Shown: positions 50,342 to 59,641 of the stretch, in pieces | How the letters are laid out: every line of letters begins with the position of its first letter | How positions within the stretch are numbered: position 1 is the first letter of the stretch | DNA from: Gemmatimonadota bacterium | GTDB taxonomy: Bacteria; Gemmatimonadota; Gemmatimonadetes; Longimicrobiales; Gaopeijiaceae | Assembly: GCA_022560615.1 (NCBI GenBank) | Contig: JADFSR010000024.1 | Span: forward strand, 1-59,697 | Direction of reading: 5' to 3' | Length of the DNA: 59,697 nucleotides | Translations under genes and position numbers: made by a program | The notes under the pieces: generated by a model | What the model was told of the DNA's origin: nothing | Seen by the model: the letters and a program-made list of their open reading frames with translations, nothing else | Databases searched by the model: none

Positions 50342-52090
50342 TCAGCCACCTCTGCGTATGACCGCCTCCTGGATCTCGACGTACTTCTCCACCGCTTCCC
50401 GCTGCTGGCGGATGTCCACGTTGACGGTGCTGGGGTATTCTCCGACGTCGTTCAACAGCTCCAATGCTTGCCGGAACTTCGGGAGCGTCGCGCGGGCGAC
50501 CTCGAGCGTGCGTGGTTCCTGCTCGATGATCGCTGCCCTAAAAACCGAATAACCGTGCCAGAAGTTGAGCTGGTGCACGGTGTCCTGCGAAAGGCCATCG
50601 AGCTCCTTGGCGGCCGTGAACCAGGTGATCGCGTAGTCGAAGTTCTCACGTTGCACGCCACGGGCGAATGCGTCCGCGACGATGATGCGTGCGGCTCCGT
50701 CCGCCTGCTCGGGCCGCGCGCTCGCCACGTCCTTCAGGACGTCGACCGCTTCCCGAGGCCGCTGTGCCTCGAGTAGCCAACTCCCCCGTCGCAGTCCGAT
50801 GTTGGGGTACTCCGGGTCGATCTCGTGGACCCGCGACAGCGCGTCGAGCGCGAGGCTGAGGCGGTCGCTGCCGCGCAGCGCATCGGCGTAGATAGACCAA
50901 AGGCGAGCCTCTTCAGGGTAAATCTGGAGCGCATCGCTCGCCGCGAGTACCGCGTTCGAGAGTTCCTCCAGGCGGACATACGCTACGGCGATGCTGATGA
51001 GATGGCGTACGGCGGTCTCAGTGCCACGTCCGGCGCGGACGCGCTCATACGCATCGATCGCGTCTCGGAAGTTCACCACGGCGTCCGGGGCGACACCCCC
51101 ACCATCGCCGGTATTGGCCGCATAGTCGCGGTTGATCGTTTCGCCGATCGTGAACGAGTACCCACCGAGCTGTTCCCACAGGTTCAGGTTATCTGGATCC
51201 CGGTCGAGCCCCTCCCGAATCAGTGACAACGCCCCTTCTGGGTCCCCGGCGTCGGCGAGGTCGTACGCGACCCGCATGCGAACCGACGCGTTGCCCGGGC
51301 TAAACCCGAGGTAGCGCGAATAGTATTGCAGCGCGTCCGCGCGGCGACCGAGGCTACCCGCAACGTACCCGGCGAGCTGCAAGCCCTCCTCGTGGGCCGG
51401 GTCGAGTCGCAGGACGCGCTCGAGCTCGACGAGAGCCTCGGCACTGCGATCCAACTCGATGAGAATGCGAGCACGCCGATATCGCGCACCCAGCGCATCC
51501 GCATTCAGGCTCAGCGCATTGTCGCAGTTCTCCAGGGCGCGATCCCACTGCTGGCTCGCAGCGAACGCTTCGCAGTTGGCCATGGCCCGCAGATGAGCAG
51601 TGTACCGATCGAACTGCTGAAAGATGTGCCTGGCAACCGTTTCGTCCTCGCGCTTGGTGCCCGCCGCGGGGGTCACGGCGAAGGACTCACCCGAACCGAC
51701 ATCAAAGAAGACCGCCTCGACCGTGAACCGATCTCGTGAGGGCTCCGAGTAGGAAGCGCACAGCGCGACTTGGGCGTCCAGCCGGACCGCCAGTTGGCGC
51801 GTGAAGACGCAGTCGAGATCCTCGATTCGCAGGTCGACGTCATCGAGGGAGTCCCTGATGTCGTCTCTCTCGATCGCTTGATGTGTGGCCATCGAGCCGA
51901 TCAGCTCGCGCAAGGCCTTCGCGACATCCCTCCCGAAGCCCCGATCCGCATCCTCGAGTGGTTCGAGGTCGGGGATCAGGACTCTGAACCTGGCCAACTG
52001 CTGTGGTGTGCCGTCCTGGGCGGCAGCCCACGCGGGCATCACGACGAGAAGAGCCGCCATGCACACGATCTGAAAACGCGACGGGGTCAT
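50342..52090 (-). CDS. Secreted TPR-repeat protein
   Basis: 582 residues with a signal peptide (IVCMAALLVVMPAWAAAQ). The first 170 residues form a beta/alpha domain with a Cys pair (DCVFTRQ, VALCASYS) resembling an extracytoplasmic binding domain. Then come roughly ten TPR units from about 170 to 560 (ALENCDNALSLNADALG, ALVELERVLRLDPAHEE, ALSLIREGLDRDPDNLN). TPR solenoids make multiprotein contacts, so this is probably a periplasmic scaffold. It is divergent from ppk; the 268-nt gap between them should hold both promoters. Confidence 0.82.
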   Translation of the reverse strand: MTPSRFQIVCMAALLVVMPAWAAAQDGTPQQLARFRVLIPDLEPLEDADRGFGRDVAKALRELIGSMATHQAIERDDIRDSLDDVDLRIEDLDCVFTRQLAVRLDAQVALCASYSEPSRDRFTVEAVFFDVGSGESFAVTPAAGTKREDETVARHIFQQFDRYTAHLRAMANCEAFAASQQWDRALENCDNALSLNADALGARYRRARILIELDRSAEALVELERVLRLDPAHEEGLQLAGYVAGSLGRRADALQYYSRYLGFSPGNASVRMRVAYDLADAGDPEGALSLIREGLDRDPDNLNLWEQLGGYSFTIGETINRDYAANTGDGGGVAPDAVVNFRDAIDAYERVRAGRGTETAVRHLISIAVAYVRLEELSNAVLAASDALQIYPEEARLWSIYADALRGSDRLSLALDALSRVHEIDPEYPNIGLRRGSWLLEAQRPREAVDVLKDVASARPEQADGAARIIVADAFARGVQRENFDYAITWFTAAKELDGLSQDTVHQLNFWHGYSVFRAAIIEQEPRTLEVARATLPKFRQALELLNDVGEYPSTVNVDIRQQREAVEKYVEIQEAVIRRGG

Positions 52091-52358
52091 AGCCTACCAG
52101 CCTCCTCCGGGAGTCACCATCCCCGTGCACTGTCATACATCGTTCCGCCCCGAAGGTTACACGCCGGCCTGGCCCTCGCCGCGCCGCTCGAGACGACGTG
52201 TGCTCGACCGGGCCGAGCTCGCAGAGCTACTCCTACGCGTGAGCGATCCGGTGGCGGCGGTCCCGGAGATCGAAGCCCGTGCTCGCACCGACATGCGCCC
52301 CTACCTTGCGTCGCAGCAGTCAGCCGTTTTGCGAGGCATTCCGTGGGGGGGCGTGGAG

Positions 52359-54440
52359 ATGTCCGACGAAAGCGGAAAGTCGAAGTACATCTACGTGGAT
52401 CGCGAGACCAGTTGGCTCCAGTTCGGGCACCGGGTCTTGCAGGAGGCCTCAGACCCCTCGGTTCCACTGCTCGAGCGGCTCTTCTTCTGCGGTATCTTCT
52501 CGTCCAACCTCGACGAGTATTTTCGTGTGCGTGTGGCCTCGCTGCGCAGCCTGTTGCGGCTCGGCAAGACCGACGTCGCGAGGCTGGGCATCAGCCCGCA
52601 CCGTCTGCTTCACGACATCCACCAGATCGTTCTCCAACAGCAAGAACAGTACGGCTCGATCATCGGGGATATCTTCGCCGAGCTGAAAACGGCGGGCTTC
52701 GCACGCGTCGACGAAGGCTCCGTCGCCGCGGCGCATCACGACTTTCTTGCCGAGCTCTTCGCGGAGCAGGTACGTCCACTGGTCGAACCCTTCATGTTGC
52801 AAGGCGAGGACGGCCCCCCGTTCCTCGACAACAATCAGGTGTACCTCGTGATCGAGCTGTTCGAAAAGGGCCGGGAAGTACTCGAGTCCTGGACCCCCGA
52901 GTATGCGCTCCTCAAGGTGCCGAGTGATTCGCTGCCCCGTTTCATAACTCTGCCGGCACGAGGCGACACACACGAGGTCATGTTCCTCGACGATCTCATC
53001 CGGTACAACCTCGACCAGATCTTCCCGAAGTATGAGGTCGGCCGATCGTACGCGGTCAAGTTGACACGCGACGCGGAGCTGCACGTCGAGGACGAGTTCG
53101 AAGGTGATTTGGTCGAGGCGATTCGCAAGAGCCTCAAGAATCGCGACAGGGGAGTCCCGAGCCGTTTCCTGTACGACATGCGCACTCCGTACGTGCTAAT
53201 CCACCGGCTGCAGCACGGTCTCGGCCTGCAAGAGGAAGACCTCGTGCTCGGGGCGCGCTACCACAACCTGAAGGATTACCTCGGCTTCCCTCGCTTCGGA
53301 CGGAAGGACCTGTCGTACCCCGATTGGCCGACGCTGCCCCACCCCGTTTTCGACGGCGTCGACTCAGTGATGGCCGCCGTCCGCGACCGGGATCAGGTCG
53401 TCCACACACCGTACCAGTCGTTCGACCACTTCGTGCGCTTCCTCGACGAGGCCGCAGAGGACCCCGACGTCGAAGAGCTGTGGCTCACTGTCTATCGCGT
53501 GGCCCGCGACTCGGACGTGCTCACCGCGCTGATCAGGGCCGCTCACGCCGGCAAGAACGTGACGGTCTTCATGGAGGTACAGGCCCGCTTCGACGAGGAG
53601 TCCAACCTCCACTGGGCCGATCAGCTCGAGGCCGCCGGCGTGCGCACTTTGTATTCCATGCAGGGGCTGAAAGTGCACGCCAAGATCGCGCTCGTCGCGA
53701 CGAGGGACGGAGACGAACGCAGTCTCTACGCCTACGTCGGCACGGGCAATTTCAACGAAAAAACCGCAGGCGTTTACGCCGACCACGGTGTGTATACGTG
53801 CGACGAGCGCATCACGAAGGACGTCGAACAGGTCTTCCGATTCCTGGCCGGGGAGATCGAAGAGCCTACGACAGAGCACCTCCTGACCGCTCCACTAACG
53901 CTCCGAAAGGGCTTCTACGAGCTCATCGAACGGGAGGCCCAGGCAGCCCGGGAGGGCAAACCGAGCGGCATGACGCTCAAGATGAACGCGCTGGAAGACA
54001 AGAAGATCATCAAGCGACTGTACGATGCCTCCGTGGCCGGTGTTCCGATCGAAATCATCGTTCGCGGCATCTGCCGACTGGTGCCGGGTGTACCCGGCCA
54101 GAGCGACACGATCAGAGTCCGCAGTATCCTCGATCGGCACCTCGAGCACGCTCGCATCTATGCCTTCCACAACGGAGGCGACGAGATCATCTACCTGGCT
54201 TCCGCAGATTGGATGAAGCGGAACCTTTCCCGGCGTGTGGAGGTCGCGTTGCCGGTGTACGACCCCGAGATCAAGCGGCAGTTACGTCGACTCCTGGACC
54301 TCGAACTGGCGGACAACACGAAGGCACGCTGGATCGACGCAAGCGGCGCCAACGTGTACGTGCAAGCCGATGGTAAGCCACGCGTTCGATCGCAGGAGGC
54401 GTTCCGGGACTTCCTGGCCGAGCTGGCTCCGGGCCCCTAG
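52359..54440 (+). CDS. ppk1: Polyphosphate kinase 1
   Basis: 693 residues, the normal length. The ATG at 52359 (GGGGGG about 8 nt upstream) opens the known start SKYIYVDRETSWLQFGHRVL; an open frame continues 78 codons further upstream without a convincing start. It has NLDEYFRVRVASL, the autophosphorylated His region GLKVHAKIALV, TGNFNEKTA, and AFHNGGDEIIYLASADWM. The enzyme reversibly builds polyphosphate from ATP. Its stop overlaps that of the convergent Omp85 fusion gene by 3 nt. Confidence 0.95.
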   Translation: MSDESGKSKYIYVDRETSWLQFGHRVLQEASDPSVPLLERLFFCGIFSSNLDEYFRVRVASLRSLLRLGKTDVARLGISPHRLLHDIHQIVLQQQEQYGSIIGDIFAELKTAGFARVDEGSVAAAHHDFLAELFAEQVRPLVEPFMLQGEDGPPFLDNNQVYLVIELFEKGREVLESWTPEYALLKVPSDSLPRFITLPARGDTHEVMFLDDLIRYNLDQIFPKYEVGRSYAVKLTRDAELHVEDEFEGDLVEAIRKSLKNRDRGVPSRFLYDMRTPYVLIHRLQHGLGLQEEDLVLGARYHNLKDYLGFPRFGRKDLSYPDWPTLPHPVFDGVDSVMAAVRDRDQVVHTPYQSFDHFVRFLDEAAEDPDVEELWLTVYRVARDSDVLTALIRAAHAGKNVTVFMEVQARFDEESNLHWADQLEAAGVRTLYSMQGLKVHAKIALVATRDGDERSLYAYVGTGNFNEKTAGVYADHGVYTCDERITKDVEQVFRFLAGEIEEPTTEHLLTAPLTLRKGFYELIEREAQAAREGKPSGMTLKMNALEDKKIIKRLYDASVAGVPIEIIVRGICRLVPGVPGQSDTIRVRSILDRHLEHARIYAFHNGGDEIIYLASADWMKRNLSRRVEVALPVYDPEIKRQLRRLLDLELADNTKARWIDASGANVYVQADGKPRVRSQEAFRDFLAELAPGP

Positions 54441-57019
54441 AACGCGAAGCCGAGGCCTAGGTAGAAACCCGTCCGTCCTTCACTGCGCGCGAGCGAGATC
54501 TGCACGGTGCTCGAGCGCCTGAGGGGCGCGAGCCAGATGCCGCCGCCAACCCCGTTGTGCCACGTCGACGAGCTCTCTCCGTCCGCATACACGCGTCCGA
54601 TGTCGGCCAGGGCGAACAGGCCCACGTCGGCCGGCGCGAGCACGAAGGTGCGCACGAGAAAGACTCGGAACTCCGCGCTACCGTAGAGCGAGGCGTTGCC
54701 GGCGTACCTCTGCTCTCTCAGCCCGCGCACGTTGCGTGAACCACCTACGAACGCCGACTCCGCGAACGGGAAGACGCCCCACACTTTCTTCCCCCCAGCC
54801 CGGACCGCGAGCGTAGGGTTGCCTCCTTCTGGGGAGAAGTACGCGGCCGCTTCTCCGTGGAGCTCACCGAACGTGCCCTGATCGACGTCCAAGAGGGTCG
54901 GATACAGACTACCCCCACCCTCGACGAAGTACCCACCTCCCGGCGTGCCCAACATGTCGCGCGTATCGATCTGGAACGACGCTTGGAGACCCGCCTGCGC
55001 GAACTTGCCTGATCCGTACGGATCGGTGTCCGCGATGAAGCTCACGTCGACGGTGGACGTGTCCGTCGAGGTGTAACGGAAGATCGGACCGACCTCGATG
55101 TACTTTCCCTCACCGTCTCCGAAGCTCACCGCCGGGGTGAGCGTGACCTGCTTGTGCGGCACGCGGTGATAGCTCACTGGCCGCGCAGTTCTCCGTTCGT
55201 TTCCGGGACCGTAGTAGTCGATGATCTCGATCCCGCTCCAGCGGCCGCTCAGCCGCAGATCGGCCGAGCCGATCGCCGAGCGCCGCAGGTGTGAGAGATC
55301 GAAGAACGGTTCGGTGAGTCCCAAGGAAAGACCCGCACGGAACCGAGTCCGAGAGCTGTAGGGATCCTTGAGGAATCCGTACCGATCGATCTTCGCCCCA
55401 GATAGAAGCAAAAGCCCACGATCCGCATCGTAACTGACTCGTGGCTCGGGGATCCAACGCGAACCCCAATCGAGCGTTCGCTCCCCCTCGAACCAAGAGT
55501 AAGGCCTGGGCGCCCGACGGTCCTCAACTCGGGCACCGAGGCCGTCCCCGTACTCAGAGTTCGACACATCGTCGTAGATGATGCTGCCCCGAGCCTCACC
55601 ATCGAACCGGTCAGCGCCTCCGCCGCCGATCAAGCGTACCAGAATCGGGCTCGCCGGGCCGCTCGACACCGCGCGGTCGTCCCCACCGTGCATATAAAGG
55701 CGGATCTCGCTCGTCTCCGCAGGATCGAACGTCCTGGCAAAGCTGGTCGCCGAGCCGGCGCTCAGCCCGAAGGTCACCCTCACGGCCCCACTCGGCTGGC
55801 GCTCGATCCGGAACTGCTCGGCACGGTCAGTCGCGTGGATGTCCGCGTAACCGAAAACGATCTGATAGAGGTGCTGCGCCGCTTCCGGTAGGTGGTCACG
55901 CCTGAGTCGGAGCGAGCGAGTCAGCTCCTCGCCGAAGACGGCGTAGTGCTCAGAGGGCATCTGGCGGGCCGCGTCCGCGATCACGTCATCGGTCAGCAAC
56001 ACCCCCACCTCTTCGACCACGGAGAGCCAGGTCGCCCGGTCGATGGAGACGAGCAGGTTGCGGTCCATGTCCCACGCGTTGCGCGTGACCGCGTCGATGT
56101 TCGGGTAGACGTCGGAGAACGTGACGAGGCGCGGCTCGTACGTGCGTGCCAGCGTCTTCAACAACCCGTCGAAGCGCACGAACGCCTGGTCGCGGTCCCG
56201 AGGAATGACACGCCAGCGAGACACTCCACCTTCCTCGATACGGGCCCAGAGGTGGTTGTTGTGGCTTCGGTCTCGGTCGCCAACGAGTAGGTCGACCATG
56301 CGCGCTCGAAGGAGCTCTACGACGTCTACACGGCTTTCGGGTTCTGTCTCGAGAATGTCGAAGAGCTCCCCCAGCTGTACGATCTCGCGCGAATCCGCGA
56401 AGCCGATCGTGCCGCCGGGACCGTCGTCCGGACGCTCCTCGAAGAGCACGAGCATGCCCGCGAACTCGTCGCGGAACTCTCCCAGGCGTGGGTCGTCTGG
56501 GACGACCATGTACTGGGGATCGGGGTGCAGCACCCCCACCGCATCGAGCAGCCGCGCGACTACCGGTGCGCCGGACGGGTGGAAGGAACTGATTTGGTCC
56601 TGGAGGATCGCATGGAGCGGTGTGCCCTCGAATTCCTCCAAGAGGTCAGTAGGTGTCTTGTCGACCGACCGGAAGACATACCGTCTGCCGTCGGCTCCCC
56701 GCATGTGCAGTGTGCGCGTCGTCATGCCACCACCGAGCCGCATCGGGGTGAGGCCACCGCCAAGGTCGTCCAGATTGGCGACCGGTACCCGGATCGGCGT
56801 GGTCCAGAGCGAGCGGTACCCACTTCCCATGAGCCGGGCGTAGAGAGCGCTCGCGCCGTAGGCGCCAGGGATGACGGTCACCGAATCGGTGCCGGGCGGT
56901 GGGGGGGGCACGACCTGGGCCCCAACCGGCTCCGTGACTCTGAGGGCGGTGAGCGCGATCCCAGTCGCTAGCGCGAGCGCTACCCGCAGGGCCATCGCGC
57001 TCATGGTCGGGTGCGTCAT
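54437..57019 (-). CDS. Kinase-fold domain fused to an Omp85/surface-antigen beta-barrel
   Basis: 860 residues from the ATG at 57019, after GGGGGGAG. A signal peptide (ALRVALALATGIALTAL, then VGAQ) leads to a domain of about 350 residues. It holds RRYVFRSVDKTP (Lys121, a candidate ATP-binding Lys), DLLVGDRDRSHNNHLW (Asp248, Asn254/255) and WRVIPRDRDQAF (Asp275, Asp277), spaced like the catalytic loop and metal-binding Asp of HipA- or CotH-like kinases. The second half, from about residue 515, is a strand-rich barrel with GGYFVEGG, GGSRNVRGLREQ and a terminal Phe, typical of the Omp85/BamA surface-antigen domain. Kinase activity is inferred only. Confidence 0.82.
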   Translation of the reverse strand: MTHPTMSAMALRVALALATGIALTALRVTEPVGAQVVPPPPPGTDSVTVIPGAYGASALYARLMGSGYRSLWTTPIRVPVANLDDLGGGLTPMRLGGGMTTRTLHMRGADGRRYVFRSVDKTPTDLLEEFEGTPLHAILQDQISSFHPSGAPVVARLLDAVGVLHPDPQYMVVPDDPRLGEFRDEFAGMLVLFEERPDDGPGGTIGFADSREIVQLGELFDILETEPESRVDVVELLRARMVDLLVGDRDRSHNNHLWARIEEGGVSRWRVIPRDRDQAFVRFDGLLKTLARTYEPRLVTFSDVYPNIDAVTRNAWDMDRNLLVSIDRATWLSVVEEVGVLLTDDVIADAARQMPSEHYAVFGEELTRSLRLRRDHLPEAAQHLYQIVFGYADIHATDRAEQFRIERQPSGAVRVTFGLSAGSATSFARTFDPAETSEIRLYMHGGDDRAVSSGPASPILVRLIGGGGADRFDGEARGSIIYDDVSNSEYGDGLGARVEDRRAPRPYSWFEGERTLDWGSRWIPEPRVSYDADRGLLLLSGAKIDRYGFLKDPYSSRTRFRAGLSLGLTEPFFDLSHLRRSAIGSADLRLSGRWSGIEIIDYYGPGNERRTARPVSYHRVPHKQVTLTPAVSFGDGEGKYIEVGPIFRYTSTDTSTVDVSFIADTDPYGSGKFAQAGLQASFQIDTRDMLGTPGGGYFVEGGGSLYPTLLDVDQGTFGELHGEAAAYFSPEGGNPTLAVRAGGKKVWGVFPFAESAFVGGSRNVRGLREQRYAGNASLYGSAEFRVFLVRTFVLAPADVGLFALADIGRVYADGESSSTWHNGVGGGIWLAPLRRSSTVQISLARSEGRTGFYLGLGFAF

Positions 57020-57077
57020 TTCTCCCCCCGAAGCTGTACGCTCAGGATTCCTGCAGCGCGCCTTCAACGTGCCGACC

Positions 57078-57106
57078 ATTATGGGGCGGTCTACCGAATC
57101 CAACAA
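57078..57106 (-). promoter_or_regulatory. Sigma-70-type promoter for the Omp85 fusion gene
   Basis: On the minus strand TTGTTG (forward 57101-57106) and CATAAT (forward 57078-57083) are separated by exactly 17 nt, matching TTGACA/TATAAT at four and five positions. The gene starts about 60 nt downstream. A short TATC tandem repeat lies just upstream (57109-57121). Confidence 0.55.
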
Positions 57107-57119
57107 CGTATCTATCTAT

Positions 57120-57527
57120 CTAGGCACGCGTCGAATCGAAGCAGAGCGGTCTGATGATGGAGGCTGCTGCGCTACCTGCTGGGCCGATACCACCAGCTTC
57201 GCCGCGAGGCCTTTGACCTGGAAAAAGTTCACTCCGCTGGCGGTGCGTCTCTACCCTAAAGAACAGGTACAGATCGAACAGTGACGTGCCCGTGAGCACC
57301 AACAGGGTGACCGCGAACCACGAGAGATTGAGGGCTTGGCGCACCTTGGGCAGCGACAAGATTCCCAGCCCGCCCAGTAGCGCGATCAGCCAGAGAGAGA
57401 ACCACGGCCAGCTCGGCTGGTGGCTGGCGACGTAGACCAGAGCGAGCCCGAGAAGCGCGAGTCCCGCCCAGAAGGCCCTTCGGAAGCCGCAACCGCCGGC
57501 CGGCACGATAGAATCCGAGCCTTCCAC
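57120..57527 (-). CDS. Small membrane protein, unknown
   Basis: 135 residues assuming a GTG at 57527 (GGGAGGCAGGG upstream). It has three hydrophobic segments: AFWAGLALLGLALVYVA, WFSLWLIALLGGLGILS and LSWFAVTLLVLTGTSLF, then a polar tail. No family recognised. The stop lies about 15 nt upstream of the -35 element of the next gene. The composition resembles neighbours, so it is probably real. Confidence 0.55.
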   Translation of the reverse strand: MEGSDSIVPAGGCGFRRAFWAGLALLGLALVYVASHQPSWPWFSLWLIALLGGLGILSLPKVRQALNLSWFAVTLLVLTGTSLFDLYLFFRVETHRQRSELFPGQRPRGEAGGIGPAGSAAASIIRPLCFDSTRA

Positions 57528-57614
57528 CCCTGCCTCCCTTCCCAAGGACCACCGACCTACCAAAGCGCCTCGTACCGCCGAGGCGGTGGGGGTCGCGTCT
57601 CAGTCCCTACGGTA

Positions 57615-58391
57615 AGGGAGGGTATGCAGTCCAACCGCAAGGGGCGCGACGGGTCGCATCATCCAGACCGCAACGAGCAGTTTGAGTTCATCAATGCCTC
57701 GGCGGAGGAGTTTCTGGAGCGGGGATGGCCGGTCATCTCAGTGGACACGAAAAAGAAGGAACTGATCGGTCCCTTCAAGAACGCCGGGAGAGAATGGCAA
57801 AAAAAGGGCGAGCCGGTTGAGGTGAACATGCACGATTTCCCCGACCCGGAGTTGGGCAAAGTGATCCCCTACGGCGTCTATGACATCGGCCGTAATGAGG
57901 GATGGGTCAGCGTCGGCGTCTCGCATGACACAGCACAGTTCGCCGTCGAGGCGATTCGACGGTGGTGGCGGCAAATGGGCCGGCGTGCCTATCCGACGGC
58001 CCCAGAGATGCTGCTCACCGCCGACGGGGATGGAAGCAACGGCTCGCGGGTGCGGCTGTGGAAGCTGGAACTGCAGCGTCTGGCCGACGAACTAGGCCTG
58101 CGATTGAACGTCCGGCATTTTCCGCCCGGTACCAGTAAATGGAACAAGATCGAGCATCGCATGTTCTGCCACATCACGGAGAACTGGCGAGGTCGCCCCT
58201 TGATCAGTCGGCTGGCCGTGGTGGAACTGATCGCGGCCACTCGCACGGCCCAGGGATCGTCGCTTCACGCGGAGTTGGATGAGACCGACTACGAGACCGG
58301 CAAGGCCGTCTCTGAGGAACAGATGCGCTCCCTCGCGATCGAGCGCTGCGACTTCCATGGTGAATGGAATTACAGCCTCTCGCCACGATAG
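57615..58391. mobile_element. Remnant of an ISAzo13-type insertion sequence
   Basis: This covers the transposase fragment and the few bases at its left breakpoint. Terminal inverted repeats and a target duplication were not identified on either side, so the left end is deleted and the right end is undefined. Confidence 0.6.
57624..58391 (+). pseudogene. 5'-truncated ISAzo13-family transposase
   Basis: 255 residues remain. The sequence starts abruptly at QSNRKGRDGSHHPDRN and continues with VISVDTKKKELIGPFKN, GVYDIGRNEGWVSVGV, LLTADGDGSNGSRVRLW, FPPGTSKWNKIEHRMFCH and ENWRGRPLI, a clear match to the DDE_Tnp_ISAZ013 domain; the three acidic residues are in SVDTKKK, TADGDG and NKIEH. Full proteins are about 400 residues, so about 150-180 N-terminal residues are missing and the upstream frame to 57420 is unrelated. 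It cannot be active alone. Confidence 0.85.
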
Positions 58392-58701
58392 CGTCGCGTG
58401 ACGATGCGTTCAGTTTATTCTGCATAGATTCCTTACTCCCTGTCCCATGCCACACTACGACCTACCGCGTTTCCCCCCAATAGGGCGGTTGTACTGCCTA
58501 GCCCTGTCCTCTTGGGCGGTGTTCAGCAGATGGTGCCATTAGTCAGACGGGTGGGTTGAATACTTGCGCGACTCGCGCCCGCACACCTCCATAGGTATCG
58601 CGACCCGACCCGTTGAAGCTTTCCCAGGAGCCTCGAATACCCGACGCCTCCGTCGTGTCTCAGACGGCTTGAGACGCCGCGCGCCGCTCGGGGTCAGAGA
58701 C
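58392..58701. other. 310-nt gene-free stretch after the transposase remnant
   Basis: No convincing reading frame. It contains one small inverted repeat, GTCTCA (58658-58663) with TGAGAC (58671-58676), 26 nt before the acyltransferase start. It may include the right flank of the old insertion sequence and the promoter of the acyltransferase gene. Confidence 0.4.
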
Positions 58702-59439
58702 ATGGCTTTCTTCCGCACACTCGTAGCTTGGCTCGGTGCCATCGTTCTGACGGCAATCAATTGGACCTTGCGGATCAAATTCCACAACGATCCACGAGCG
58801 GCGTTGAAGGCCTCGAGCCGCGGATACATTTACGCCATTCTTCACGCCCATCAGCTTACCGCTGGAATGAATCACGGAGAGAAAGCGTGTGCCGCCATGG
58901 TCTCGCGCTCGGCAGACGGTGATCTCCTCATCCCCTTGTGCAGATTGCATCGCATCACCCCCGTTCGTGGCTCGTCGCAAAAAAAAGGCAAGAACAAGGG
59001 CGGCCGCGGGGCCCTGGCGGAACTGATCGATTTTGTTTCCGCCAACAAGCCATGCACGATGGCCGTTGACGGACCACGGGGTCCCCGGGGTGTCGTCAAG
59101 GCGGGTGTGGTTGAGATCGCCCAGGCAACGGGAGCACTGATTCTCCCGGTGGTCGCCGTCCCCAGCGGCCGGTGGGTTCTCAGTCGAACCTGGGACCGCT
59201 TCCAGATTCCCAAGCCGTTTGCGCGGGTTGTGTTTGCCTTCGGTGCACCCATCACCGCTGACAACAGCTCATCGCCCCATGAACTCTGCCTTCAAGTGAG
59301 CCGGAGCCTCGCGGATCTGGAGCGTCTCCACGACCCAGATGAGTCAAAGATCCACTCCGAGGCAGCTGAGTCCATCGGCCTCATTCGTGCCGCGCCCCCG
59401 TCTCGCTCGCGGAGCGAGATCTCCGATCGGCCGCGATAG
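58702..59439 (+). CDS. DUF374 lysophospholipid acyltransferase-like protein
   Basis: 245 residues from the ATG at 58702 (weak GGGGTC site). An N-terminal hydrophobic anchor (TLVAWLGAIVLTAINWTL) is followed by YIYAILHAHQLTAGM, which carries the acceptor-site His, then RLHRITPVRGSS and TMAVDGPRGPRGVVKAG, the DUF374 signature; a terminal segment has VVFAFGAPITAD. It probably acylates lysolipids or lipid-A-type intermediates at the inner membrane. Its upstream frame continues in the same phase for 46 codons but has no good start. Confidence 0.85.
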   Translation: MAFFRTLVAWLGAIVLTAINWTLRIKFHNDPRAALKASSRGYIYAILHAHQLTAGMNHGEKACAAMVSRSADGDLLIPLCRLHRITPVRGSSQKKGKNKGGRGALAELIDFVSANKPCTMAVDGPRGPRGVVKAGVVEIAQATGALILPVVAVPSGRWVLSRTWDRFQIPKPFARVVFAFGAPITADNSSSPHELCLQVSRSLADLERLHDPDESKIHSEAAESIGLIRAAPPSRSRSEISDRPR

Positions 59440-59457
59440 CGCGGGACGGTACATGAG

Positions 59458-59640
59458 GTGACGATCCGTAACATCGTCGACATCATCGAGCATCACGGCT
59501 TGGTGGCGGTACCCGTGGATGTGGACATGGAGACGCTCTCCTTGAAGAAGGAGTCATGGGTTATCCGCAGGGCACCGAGATCCTCGTCACAGGAGTCCCC
59601 GGTCGAAGGCCATTGTAGTGGCCCACCTCTGGCGTTCCGG
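59458..59640 (+). pseudogene. Scrambled fragments of a DegT/DnrJ-type aminotransferase
   Basis: Three pieces in three frames each resemble part of one PLP-dependent DegT-family protein: VTIRNIVDIIEHHGL with AVPVDVDMETLSL (59458-59550), GYPQGTEILVTGVP (about 59559-59600), and SPRSKAIVVAHLW (59594-59632). In normal proteins the second piece precedes the first. The order and frame changes show decay or rearrangement, with short deletions at the joins. Family identity is from memory of conserved segments, not a search. Confidence 0.45.
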
Positions 59641-59641
59641 A

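Noticed and set aside
48215-50776. 853-codon plus-strand open frame across the molybdenum hydroxylase genes
   Set aside because: It runs antisense to two well-recognised subunits and has shadow composition rich in Arg, His and Asp.
57109-57121. TATC tandem repeat as a phase-variation tract
   Set aside because: Only about three copies, outside the -35/-10 spacer; too short to support that.
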